Below are positions 1 to 6,175 of a DNA stretch of 6,175 nucleotides, piece after piece. Positions within the stretch are counted from its first letter, which is position 1. Every line of letters starts with the position of its first letter. Source of the DNA: Actinomycetes bacterium (lineage in GTDB: Bacteria > Actinomycetota > Actinomycetes > Propionibacteriales > Nocardioidaceae); contig JAKPAQ010000250.1 in the NCBI GenBank assembly GCA_029779385.1, positions 1 to 6,175 on the forward strand, given 5' to 3'. Position numbers and translations under genes: made by a program. The notes under the pieces are model-generated. The model was given only the letters and a program-made list of their open reading frames with translations. It searched no databases and was not told the origin of the DNA.

Positions 1-1872
1 CACCTGTGCCGTGATCTGGGTACTGATCTTGCGATTTGCGGGAATAGTGATGGGTCCGAAGGGTTGGGCAGACAGTCGAATTGGTGGATCACCCGTGAGC
101 GTCATCCCGACAGTGACTGGCACCGGCAAGTCGTTGGAAATGGTGATCGGAATTTCACCCGTCTCGCTGGAGAAGTTCTTCACACCTCCCGACAGCACCC
201 GGACGAGACCCATCTCGTTCGAGAGTTCCTTGTCAATCGAGTTGAGTAGCGCGGTGCCGCCGTCGCGATCAATTCGCCACGCGCCTGACGTCGTGCGCAG
301 CAGCGCCGACGAGTACTTCTCCGTCAGCTGGCCTGGCTGATCCAGGATTGCCGAGAAGACCTCGAGATTGTCCTGGGTGTTTTGGACCCGCTGGAGGTAC
401 GCGGGGCTCAGACTGGCGCGCCGGGAACCCGCGGTTACTGGCGACAGCGAGCGTGTTGAGTCCTTCGGGGTCGCCGCCAGAAGTTGAGCGAGTGTGGCGC
501 TTCGCATCCATGGCGAGGTTCTCAGCGCTCCCAAGATGTCGCCAACCACAGCACTGTTGGGGTCCCACCGCGGATCGGGTCCTAGTGCAATGATTCGCTC
601 GGAATCCGGCGAATCGATCGTGATCTGACCGGAATCGGCGAGGAATCGCTGACGTGCAAGCACCGCCTCGTTTGCGGAACTTGCGGCGTTGCCAAACGAC
701 GATGACAACACTCGGTCGGTAAGTACAGCAGCCAGTGGCCCAGATTCGGTGCGAAGCACGGCGGAACTAATCCCGCTTGGCCCGCCGTTGGTCGGTGGCA
801 GAAGTGCCGCGTTGTCGAGCGCGACTGTTCTGACACCGGACTTCTGTAGCAAGCTCAGCGTTTTCGTGTCAGTACGAGTTCCTGGCGGCCAGCCGATCGA
901 TGAAGTCACCGGGCGCGCGAGCAGCGCAGTTACGGCCTCCGGTGCAGTTGTTGTTGCTTGGACGACATCCTGGGTCATTTTGGCGCGATTGAGGGCAGTC
1001 ACGTCGGGGACCGCGTAGGCGGCTGCGTTCACCGATGCGGTTGCTAACCCTGCACGCGTACGCGCTAACCAATCGATCGCCGGTTGTGGGCTGCCACCGG
1101 GGAGGGCGCCCCCGTTTGGTCCGGCAACTTGGTAGCCAGTGGTCATTCCATTCACTGCTTGCAGCACCTGAGGGTCAACGGCCCACTCGGCCTGCGCCTT
1201 CGCCGCGATCCCAAGGTCTAGAACTCGACTCAACCGCCCAGCGGGTGTGATTTCTGTCGGAGTCCGGTCAGTGAGAAAAACATTGTTGGCGTTGCGATCC
1301 GGCCAGTCACTGAGCGGCCACAACCACACGACTTTGGTTGGCTTGACGGAGTCGGGGTTCGGAAACCATGGCAGGAAGGTCTGCACTGATGTTGTGACTT
1401 GTGAGTCGGTGCGCGATGTCGCGTCGACTCGGAGCCCGTACACGCCGCTGTTTCCAAGCCCGAGGTCCGACATCGGGACCTTGATGTTCCATGGGGCACT
1501 AGCTCCCGGTGCCAACGTGGCCTTGACTTCGACGGAACCATTCGGAATCCCACGGGTGTTGGGTGTCTCGCTTCCGTCAGCAACTTTTGCAAGTTGCGCG
1601 CGATTACCCATCCGTTCCTGCGACAGCCGAAGCTCAACGTTGGCGCCACCGATCTCGCGGTCGGACGTGTTGGTGATGGTCCCCCCGAGTTGCAGGTCGT
1701 CCTTTGGCCTCGGAACGACGGGGGCTAACGAATCGACGGACATCGAGATGCCCGTCGATTCTTGGTCTTCCTGATTCTTTGCCGCAGGGGCGCTAGCGAT
1801 GGCTTGTCCAGCGATCGCAACAGAAAAGATCGCGGAGGCGGCGCAGACGGCCAGGATTTGCCTGCTTCTCAC
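1..1872 (-). CDS. Secreted DUF6049 family protein, C-terminus cut by window edge
   Basis: The frame is open from a GTG at 1872 to the left edge: 624 codons, no stop, end missing. GTG overlaps the TGA of the upstream NUDIX gene (GTGA), so translational coupling is likely. Residues 1-26 form a signal peptide: basic MRSR, hydrophobic stretch 6-22, probable cleavage after AIA at 26. Residues about 41-165 look like an Ig-like beta domain. A TFLPWFP linker (165-171) leads into a central region of about 180-460. It carries AEWAVDP (228-234), [16 protein letters not shown] (320-335) and [10 protein letters not shown] (429-438), which recall a deacetylase-like or glycosidase-like barrel. A second beta-rich region follows (about 555-624). 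This pattern, and the place behind a NUDIX gene beside cca, match actinobacterial DUF6049 proteins such as M. tuberculosis Rv3909, which is about 800 residues long and next to murJ. The missing part probably holds a membrane anchor. Catalytic activity is unproven. Family assignment is from memory of motifs and gene order, but fairly secure. Confidence 0.88.
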   Translation of the reverse strand, partial: MRSRQILAVCAASAIFSVAIAGQAIASAPAAKNQEDQESTGISMSVDSLAPVVPRPKDDLQLGGTITNTSDREIGGANVELRLSQERMGNRAQLAKVADGSETPNTRGIPNGSVEVKATLAPGASAPWNIKVPMSDLGLGNSGVYGLRVDATSRTDSQVTTSVQTFLPWFPNPDSVKPTKVVWLWPLSDWPDRNANNVFLTDRTPTEITPAGRLSRVLDLGIAAKAQAEWAVDPQVLQAVNGMTTGYQVAGPNGGALPGGSPQPAIDWLARTRAGLATASVNAAAYAVPDVTALNRAKMTQDVVQATTTAPEAVTALLARPVTSSIGWPPGTRTDTKTLSLLQKSGVRTVALDNAALLPPTNGGPSGISSAVLRTESGPLAAVLTDRVLSSSFGNAASSANEAVLARQRFLADSGQITIDSPDSERIIALGPDPRWDPNSAVVGDILGALRTSPWMRSATLAQLLAATPKDSTRSLSPVTAGSRRASLSPAYLQRVQNTQDNLEVFSAILDQPGQLTEKYSSALLRTTSGAWRIDRDGGTALLNSIDKELSNEMGLVRVLSGGVKNFSSETGEIPITISNDLPVPVTVGMTLTGDPPIRLSAQPFGPITIPANRKISTQITAQV

Positions 1873-2381
1873 CCGTAATCCGCCAACAACTGAGGTACTG
1901 ATTCCATCAGTCGCCGCTCGTCGGCGTATGCGAGGCGACTGCTGACGTCAGCAAGGGGTACCCACTCAACCTCAACCACTTCAGCGTCGTCAGCACTGAG
2001 CTGCCCGCCCACTTGTTCCATCAAGAAGTGGTAGACGGTCTTGTGGATTCTTCGGCCATCGGCGACGAACCAGAAATCAATGGCGCCAAGCGGGGCAAGG
2101 ATGCGTCCGGCGATGCCGGTTTCCTCCTCGACTTCGCGCACTGCTGCTTGTTCACGGGTCTCGCCCGGTTCGACGTGGCCTTTGGGTAACGACCACATCA
2201 GGCGGCCTCGGCGGTCCAGCCGACCGATCAATGCAGCGGATGGCGGATTCGCACTGCGGTCCACAACGAGGCCGCCGGCACTGGTCTCTTCACTTGGTGG
2301 GGTTCGACGTGGTGCGCGAACGTCAGAGGGGACAGGTACGTGCTGGCCGCTAACAGGGGTATTTGGAGTTGACGCGGCCAT
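1869..2381 (-). CDS. NUDIX hydrolase (MutT-like)
   Basis: A 170-aa protein of the NUDIX fold, whose members hydrolyse nucleoside diphosphates linked to another moiety, using Mg2+. The Nudix box is perfect. It runs from Gly68 to Ile90, fits GX5EX7REUXEEXGU, and has the REVEEETGI core at 82-90 with expected metal-ligand glutamates at 83, 86 and 87. WSLPKGH precedes it, and an [10 protein letters not shown] strand-helix element lies near residues 137-146. Residues 1-33 are a proline-rich, probably disordered leader. The ATG at 2381 is preferred. An in-frame TTG at 2450 would overlap the start of the divergent cca gene and add an unconserved-looking extension. No Shine-Dalgarno is visible, but a TATCCT hexamer ends 6 bases before the ATG, suggesting a leaderless mRNA. 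The gene heads a two-gene unit with the DUF6049 gene. The position corresponds to mycobacterial mutT4 (Rv3908), but this protein is shorter. The substrate cannot be told; nucleotide-pool cleaning, nucleotide-sugar and dinucleotide hydrolysis are all possible. Confidence 0.93.
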   Translation of the reverse strand: MAASTPNTPVSGQHVPVPSDVRAPRRTPPSEETSAGGLVVDRSANPPSAALIGRLDRRGRLMWSLPKGHVEPGETREQAAVREVEEETGIAGRILAPLGAIDFWFVADGRRIHKTVYHFLMEQVGGQLSADDAEVVEVEWVPLADVSSRLAYADERRLMESVPQLLADYG

Positions 2382-2387
2382 GCGGTG

Positions 2388-2393
2388 AGGATA
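2388..2393 (-). promoter_or_regulatory. Putative -10 element of leaderless NUDIX transcript
   Basis: On the minus strand this reads TATCCT, fitting the actinobacterial TANNNT -10 pattern. Exactly 6 bases separate it from the ATG at 2381, so transcription would start at or within a base or two of the start codon. No Shine-Dalgarno lies between, consistent with the leaderless genes common in actinobacteria. The expected -35 position (about 2411-2416, CGGTGC) is a poor consensus match and falls inside the palindrome. Confidence 0.45.
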
Positions 2394-2404
2394 GTCGGCA
2401 AATC

Positions 2405-2420
2405 GTTCCGGCACCGGAAC
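2405..2420. promoter_or_regulatory. Perfect 7-2-7 inverted repeat in divergent promoter, candidate operator
   Basis: GTTCCGG-CA-CCGGAAC is a perfect dyad with a 2-base centre, lying in the 54 bp between the NUDIX and cca starts. It covers the expected -35 position of the NUDIX promoter and fills the stretch just upstream of the TAAGGT hexamer before cca. A dimeric regulator bound here could control both units. It is not the actinobacterial LexA box, which is GAAC-N4-GTTC; the half-sites here are in the opposite order. The regulator is unknown. A chance palindrome or a hairpin in a longer leader RNA cannot be excluded. Confidence 0.4.
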
Positions 2421-2426
2421 TAAGGT
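2421..2426 (+). promoter_or_regulatory. Putative -10 element or weak Shine-Dalgarno of cca
   Basis: TAAGGT fits TANNNT and lies 9 bases before the ATG at 2436, which would give a leader of only 2-3 bases. The same bases contain AAGG, 10 bases from the ATG, a weak and slightly distant Shine-Dalgarno. Either reading favours the ATG at 2436 over the GTG at 2427, which directly abuts this element. No good -35 is seen 17-18 bases upstream. Confidence 0.35.
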
Positions 2427-2435
2427 GTGCTCAAC

Positions 2436-3878
2436 ATGACTCAATCCCAAGGACCTGCCCCGTTGCGCGTATCAATGGACGCGCTAGCCGACGTGCTCCC
2501 GCTTGCCTGCGACCTCGGGGAGCGGTTTGCCGAACAGGGGTACGAAGTAGCACTGGTCGGCGGTTCGGTACGAGACGCGATGCTTGGTCGGCTCGGGAAT
2601 GACTTGGACTTCACCACAAATGCGCGCCCGGAAGCCGTCCTCAGGCTGTTGAACCGGTGGGCGGAATCCACTTGGGACATCGGCATTCGATTCGGGACAG
2701 TGGGCGCGCTCAAGGATGGCTACCAGATCGAGGTCACGACTTATCGCGCTGAGTCCTACGACGTCGAATCCCGAAAACCGGTCGTGGATTTCGGGGACAC
2801 ACTCGCCGAAGACCTCGTTCGCCGTGACTTCACGATCAACGCCATGGCGGTCACGTTGCCGGACGTGGGCTTCGTTGATCTGCACGGCGGTGTGGCGGAT
2901 TTGGGGGCGGGACTGTTGCGAACCCCCGGACGTCCGGAGGATTCCTTCGATGACGACCCGCTGCGGATGATGCGAGCGGCCCGATTCGCTTCCCAACTTG
3001 AAATGACTGTGGCGCCTGAGGCAGTCGCAGCTATGACGGCGATGGCTGACCGACTGGCGATTGTGTCGGCTGAGCGCATCCGCGACGAACTCTCGAAGCT
3101 ACTGCTGGGTGAAGACCCTCGCCGCGGACTGACGTTGTTAGTGGATACGGGGCTGACCCAATACGTCTTGCCGGAACTTCCGGCATTGAAGTTGGAGATT
3201 GACGAACACCACCACCACAAGGATGTGTACGAGCACAGCCTCACGGTGCTCGCGCAGGCAATTGATCTCGAGACGACGCACGAACCAATGAGTAATCCAG
3301 ACCTGGTACTGCGATTGGCTGCCCTGCTCCACGACATCGGCAAACCCAAGACTCGCCGCTTTGAAGATGGCGGTGGGGTTTCGTTTCACCACCATGAGGT
3401 TGTCGGCGCAAAGCTAGCGCGCAAGCGGCTGCGGGCCTTGAGGTATTCGAACGAAATTGTAGATCAAGTATGCCTATTGGTTGAATTGCATCTGCGATTT
3501 CACGGTTACAGCTCAGGCCAGTGGACGGATGCTGCCGTTCGACGATACGTGCGCGATGCTGGCGATCAACTTACCCGGCTCCACAAGCTAACCCGCGCGG
3601 ACTGCACGACCCGAAACCGCCGAAAGGCGGCTGCCCTCCGCGCCTCATACGACAACCTTGAAGATCGGATCGCTGTGCTCTCCGAAGAAGAGGAGTTGCG
3701 GTCGATCCGCCCGGACCTCGACGGGAACGAGATCATGGAATTGCTCGGAATCGGTCCGGGACGCGATGTGGGGGACGCGTACAAGTTCCTGCTCGAACGT
3801 CGCTTGGATCGCGGCCCCGTCGAACCGGATGAGGCTAAGGCTGAGTTGCTTCAATGGTGGGACGACCGCAATTCTTAG
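2436..3878 (+). CDS. cca: CCA tRNA nucleotidyltransferase (CCA-adding enzyme) with HD domain
   Basis: A 480-aa class II nucleotidyltransferase that adds or repairs the 3' CCA end of tRNAs using CTP and ATP, in the cytoplasm. The head domain has VGGSVRD (41-47) and the GNDLDFTT metal site, with catalytic aspartates 56 and 58. [10 protein letters not shown] (129-138) and [13 protein letters not shown] (172-184) follow, then SAERIRDEL (211-219) in the nucleotide-selecting neck. An HD domain follows, with His267 (DVYEHS), the LLHDIGKP pair His299/Asp300, His318-320 and His352. The C-terminal helical region ends with [18 protein letters not shown] (436-453). Length and order of elements are normal for actinobacterial members, called pcnA in M. 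tuberculosis. All visible key residues are present, so the enzyme should be active. A GTG at 2427 would add three residues; the ATG is preferred for spacing from the upstream AAGG. The gene is divergent from the NUDIX gene, and a secreted-protein gene follows after 3 bases. Confidence 0.97.
   Translation: MTQSQGPAPLRVSMDALADVLPLACDLGERFAEQGYEVALVGGSVRDAMLGRLGNDLDFTTNARPEAVLRLLNRWAESTWDIGIRFGTVGALKDGYQIEVTTYRAESYDVESRKPVVDFGDTLAEDLVRRDFTINAMAVTLPDVGFVDLHGGVADLGAGLLRTPGRPEDSFDDDPLRMMRAARFASQLEMTVAPEAVAAMTAMADRLAIVSAERIRDELSKLLLGEDPRRGLTLLVDTGLTQYVLPELPALKLEIDEHHHHKDVYEHSLTVLAQAIDLETTHEPMSNPDLVLRLAALLHDIGKPKTRRFEDGGGVSFHHHEVVGAKLARKRLRALRYSNEIVDQVCLLVELHLRFHGYSSGQWTDAAVRRYVRDAGDQLTRLHKLTRADCTTRNRRKAAALRASYDNLEDRIAVLSEEEELRSIRPDLDGNEIMELLGIGPGRDVGDAYKFLLERRLDRGPVEPDEAKAELLQWWDDRNS
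3846..3875 (+). promoter_or_regulatory. Possible leaderless promoter inside the 3' end of cca
   Basis: TTGCTT at 3846-3851, an 18-base spacer and AATTCT at 3870-3875 lie exactly 6 bases before the ATG at 3882, the same -10 to ATG spacing as at the NUDIX gene. No Shine-Dalgarno precedes that ATG. The elements only partly match consensus (TTG of TTGACA; AATTCT lacks the leading T). The alternative is translation coupled to cca by reinitiation over the 3-base gap. Confidence 0.25.
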
Positions 3879-3881
3879 CAA

Positions 3882-5264
3882 ATGAAGATCCGCCGAAGCT
3901 CTGCTGCCATCGCCGTTGCCGCAAGTGTTGTTGTCAGTGGGCTTGTCACCGCAACGCCCTCGATTGCAACCGTCAGCTATACATCTGGTGATCAGGCAAG
4001 CCAGGACACCGCTGCTGTCTCTCAGTCGAATGGCACCTGGGGCGACTACTCCGGCGGGGTCGGTGCGCGGCCATACGTTCAGAGCCTGTCGGTCACGAAT
4101 GGCGGTTCAACGACGAGTGTGATTTCCGGTGGATCAGTTGGAGCGCCCACGCCGGTATTCGGCGACCTCGCACCCGTTGTGTCCCCGGTCAACCTCTGCA
4201 AGATCGGCCAAGTACCGGGTTCGGGCTGCTACTCCACGCCTAACCGCGTCCAGATCTCATTTGGCGCGCAGGGCAGCGGTCAGGTCGACACAGATCTTGC
4301 CAACGTTGGGAATCAGATCATCAACGCGTCTAGCATCATTGATGCGACGATCAAGCTCAACAGCTTCAGCTCGGCTTTGCGCTGGTCACAGCTCAACGGT
4401 CGCCTCTTGTACTGGCAGACCTCGGGTCTCGGGACCTCTGATGCGGCGGTCCGGGTCAGGTTCAATCCGGTGACGACGCCTGGCATTGATTGGTCGCAGC
4501 AAACCGGTGGGGGATGTACCGCAACGCCGATCTTCGACTGCAACATTGCGCAGGCCGACGGTTCCTACCTCGGCGCAAGCCTGCTTTTCAGCCTCGACGA
4601 CACCCTTGACCCAGCGCTAACCGGCGCGGCCTTCGCTACCCAGGGTGCAATCTCCGGCTTCTTGCTGCCGGGTGGATCAGCGACGAGCCCGACTCTGGAT
4701 CTGCAGGTTGCATCGAGCCACTTGACCTCCAACGGCGATCTGAATACCGGGGGTCTGCAGGCGTTCCTTCCCAGCCAGTCTTTGATCAACCTGTACGGGG
4801 TTTTGCCTGAAGACGGACCGACGTTCTTCACCGCGACGCGCACCGGCAGTTCGGGAACGAACGCAGCGCCAACTTTCGCAAGGTGGTCGGCAGGAGTCAA
4901 CGGTGGTGACGGATTGATGGTTGACGTTTCCGGCATTACCTTCTCGGCCCCCACCTACCAGGTGGCCCGCAAAAGCGCTGCTGTGACGACGGCTGCCAAG
5001 TACGCCAAAAAGACCAAGAAGACGAAGGTCACCGCGGGAAAGATCGGTGCCTGCAAGACGAAGAAGTGCAACGTGTTCATCTACCGCTTGGCGGCATCGA
5101 AGAACTCGGCTGCCGCAACGTGGATTGCCACTTACAAGTTGAAGAAGGGCAAGAAGCTCAACGTTTCTCTTGCGAAGAAGAAGCTTGCCAAGGGCAACCG
5201 GTACCTCGTTGTTATTCGCAAGGGCAGCTCGCTGGTCACGACGTCGATGGGAACTGTTCGGTAG
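3882..5264 (+). CDS. Secreted protein of unknown function with polybasic C-terminal domain
   Basis: I do not recognise this 460-aa protein. Residues 1-29 are a classical signal peptide: MKIRR, hydrophobic 8-22, probable signal peptidase I cleavage after SIA at 29. No later membrane segment, lipobox or LPXTG motif is seen, so it is probably released or held non-covalently on the wall. Residues 30-363 are rich in Gly, Ser, Thr and Asn, look all-beta, and hold about 20 acidic residues but only two lysines (107 and 158). Residues 364-460 reverse this, with 22 lysines, four arginines and no Asp or Glu. The end (TWIATYKLKKGKKLNVSL, then NRYLVVIRKG) resembles a small beta-sandwich domain. Six cysteines form three close pairs (106/116, 212/220, 391/396), suggesting local disulfides. 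It starts 3 bases after the cca stop without a visible Shine-Dalgarno. Binding to a polyanion such as teichoic acid, surface glycan or DNA would suit the tail, but this is inference. Confidence 0.85.
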   Translation: MKIRRSSAAIAVAASVVVSGLVTATPSIATVSYTSGDQASQDTAAVSQSNGTWGDYSGGVGARPYVQSLSVTNGGSTTSVISGGSVGAPTPVFGDLAPVVSPVNLCKIGQVPGSGCYSTPNRVQISFGAQGSGQVDTDLANVGNQIINASSIIDATIKLNSFSSALRWSQLNGRLLYWQTSGLGTSDAAVRVRFNPVTTPGIDWSQQTGGGCTATPIFDCNIAQADGSYLGASLLFSLDDTLDPALTGAAFATQGAISGFLLPGGSATSPTLDLQVASSHLTSNGDLNTGGLQAFLPSQSLINLYGVLPEDGPTFFTATRTGSSGTNAAPTFARWSAGVNGGDGLMVDVSGITFSAPTYQVARKSAAVTTAAKYAKKTKKTKVTAGKIGACKTKKCNVFIYRLAASKNSAAATWIATYKLKKGKKLNVSLAKKKLAKGNRYLVVIRKGSSLVTTSMGTVR

Positions 5265-5271
5265 GTGCCAA

Positions 5272-6175
5272 CTAGGCCCTGCGCTCGGACCGGTCGCCCG
5301 CTAGATACAGCAATGCCGTCCCGCACAGAATGACTGCAAGGAAGATCAGATCAAATGGTGACTGGCCACTCGCTGGGCTAGTGAATGCAGCGAGCGTGAC
5401 ACCAATAACAAGCCCGATGTTGATCACCACGTCGTAGAGCGAGAAAACACGCCCGCGGTGATCGTCGTGGATCCGGTGCTGCACGGCGGTGTCTGCGCAG
5501 ATCTTGACGGCCTGACCGGCAAGCCCAAGGGCCACTCCACCGATGATCATCGATGGCAGCGTCTGCACAGCGAAGCCGATTGGTGTAACGACACCTGCGA
5601 TGACCAGCGAACTGCTGCTCCACCAGACAGGTCCGATCGATCGCGTCAGGCCGGGTGTCACGATGGCCGCGATCAGTGCACCTCCTGCTGCACCGCCGAC
5701 GACGAGACTGATTTGGGCGAGGGCCACTTCAGGATCGCTGGGTGGGTTCAGGGTGTTCCGCAGCAGCAGGATCGCCAGCACAGTGATCATTCCGAAAGCC
5801 ACGCGATGGATCGTGACAACCGTCACCGCGCGCATTGCAGGCCGTGCTCGCCACAGGGCCGCCGCGCCTTCGGCGAATCCGCGGATCACCGCAGCGACCG
5901 TGTCGCCAGGTTTCGAACCGTCCGGGCCGAGGAGGTCCTTCGGCATGCGCAGCGCCAACAGTCCGGATGCAGTGAAGCCGAGTGCGGACACCACCAGAAT
6001 CGTGGTCGACCCGGCATCGCCGCCACCGACGGCTGATCGCAACACCACTCCGACGAGCCCGCCGATTGCGGCGAAGAGCGTTCCGGCGGTGGGCGAGAAG
6101 GCATTTGCGGTCACGAGGTCTTTGTCCGCGACTGTGTGGGGCAGTGAGGACGAAAGAGCAGCCAGAATGAACCGG
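5272..6175 (-). CDS. Major facilitator superfamily transporter, N-terminus cut by window edge
   Basis: The frame stays open from the right edge to the TAG at 5272-5274, giving 300 residues of the C-terminal part. About eight hydrophobic helices are visible. The first two precede a basic cytoplasmic loop (RMPKDLLGPDG to LWRARPAMR), and six more follow, as expected for the last two-thirds of a 12-helix MFS protein. The stretch DTAVQHRIHDDHRGRVFSLYDV near the end matches the loop and helix start found in EntS-like exporters of the MFS_3 type (V/I-Q, D-RGRVF-LYD). An in-frame GTG at 6114 is not the start: clear family-like sequence (RFILAALSSSLPHTV) continues upstream to the edge. The protein ends DRSERRA with no extra domain. 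An efflux role in the inner membrane is likely, but the substrate is unknown. The gene converges on the secreted-protein gene with a 7-bp gap, so it is a separate transcription unit. Confidence 0.9.
   Translation of the reverse strand, partial: RFILAALSSSLPHTVADKDLVTANAFSPTAGTLFAAIGGLVGVVLRSAVGGGDAGSTTILVVSALGFTASGLLALRMPKDLLGPDGSKPGDTVAAVIRGFAEGAAALWRARPAMRAVTVVTIHRVAFGMITVLAILLLRNTLNPPSDPEVALAQISLVVGGAAGGALIAAIVTPGLTRSIGPVWWSSSSLVIAGVVTPIGFAVQTLPSMIIGGVALGLAGQAVKICADTAVQHRIHDDHRGRVFSLYDVVINIGLVIGVTLAAFTSPASGQSPFDLIFLAVILCGTALLYLAGDRSERRA

Noticed and set aside
1247..1774. Plus-strand 175-codon open frame opposite the DUF6049 gene
   Set aside because: Low-complexity Ser/Thr/Arg composition and no domain. 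It lies antisense to a long frame with a signal peptide and family motifs.
2427..2429. GTG at 2427 as cca start
   Set aside because: It directly abuts the only AAGG/TANNNT element, leaving no workable spacing. The ATG nine bases on is preferred; the difference is only three residues.
1869..2450. Longer NUDIX reading from a TTG at 2450
   Set aside because: It would overlap the divergent cca start and promoter region and add 23 residues lacking any domain feature. The ATG at 2381 has a well-placed -10 element.
2756..3349. Minus-strand 197-codon open frame inside cca
   Set aside because: The serine-rich product is a typical shadow of the strongly conserved cca gene on the other strand.
4994..5170. 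AAG-rich stretch as a DNA tandem repeat
   Set aside because: The lysine codons are interspersed with varied codons and there is no constant repeat unit; it reflects amino-acid composition.
5235..5300. Possible bidirectional terminator at the convergent gene ends
   Set aside because: Only short dyads (such as GAAC-T-GTTC and GGACCGGTC-like) are present, without a stable stem or a T-tract.
5458..6036. Plus-strand 192-codon open frame opposite the transporter gene
   Set aside because: The product is rich in His, Asp, Arg and Cys with no recognisable fold, and is antisense to clear membrane helices.
5272..6114. Transporter starting at the GTG at 6114
   Set aside because: The frame stays open to the window edge and the upstream residues (RFILAALSSSLPHTV) are typical transporter sequence, so the gene is truncated by the window, not short.
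1..6175. tRNA, rRNA, CRISPR, insertion sequence, phage or defence genes
   Set aside because: Almost all of the window is covered by five convincing genes. I saw no terminal inverted repeats, transposase motifs, regularly spaced repeats or tRNA-like arms.

Overview
The window looks like chromosomal DNA of a moderately high-GC actinobacterium (class Actinomycetia in the broad sense). By eye the base composition is above 50% GC but well below Streptomyces levels. The strongest clue is gene order. A CCA-adding tRNA nucleotidyltransferase sits head-to-head with a NUDIX hydrolase, which is followed by a large secreted DUF6049 protein. The same order is known near the replication origin of actinomycetes, for example Mycobacterium tuberculosis pcnA (Rv3907c), mutT4 (Rv3908) and Rv3909. 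There the murJ lipid II flippase and sigM come next. If the order holds here, murJ lies just off the left edge, but that is inference.

Layout, left to right. (1) 1-1872, minus strand: a secreted DUF6049 protein, open for all 624 codons and running off the left edge. It starts with GTG in a GTGA overlap with the preceding gene. (2) 1869-2381, minus: a NUDIX hydrolase with a perfect Nudix box. (3) 2382-2435: a 54-bp divergent promoter region. It holds a perfect 7-2-7 palindrome at 2405-2420 with a TANNNT -10-like hexamer on either side. (4) 2436-3878, plus: the CCA-adding enzyme (cca/pcnA), complete, with an HD domain. (5) 3882-5264, plus: an unrecognised 460-aa secreted protein starting 3 bases after the cca stop, with a lysine-rich C-terminal domain that has no acidic residues. 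(6) 5272-6175, minus: the C-terminal part of a major facilitator superfamily transporter running off the right edge and converging on gene 5 with a 7-bp gap.

No stretch over 300 bases lacks a gene; non-coding DNA totals about 64 bp. I see no tRNA, rRNA, CRISPR array, insertion sequence or convincing terminator. The two divergent transcription units pair RNA/nucleotide enzymes (cca, NUDIX) with exported envelope-associated proteins (DUF6049, the 460-aa protein). Whether this is functional coupling or only conserved packing near the origin cannot be decided from sequence.

The region is mostly ordinary core genome. The items most worth a second look are the polybasic secreted protein immediately behind cca, the palindrome in the shared promoter region, and the still uncharacterised DUF6049 protein. 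I do not see a clear new multi-gene system.
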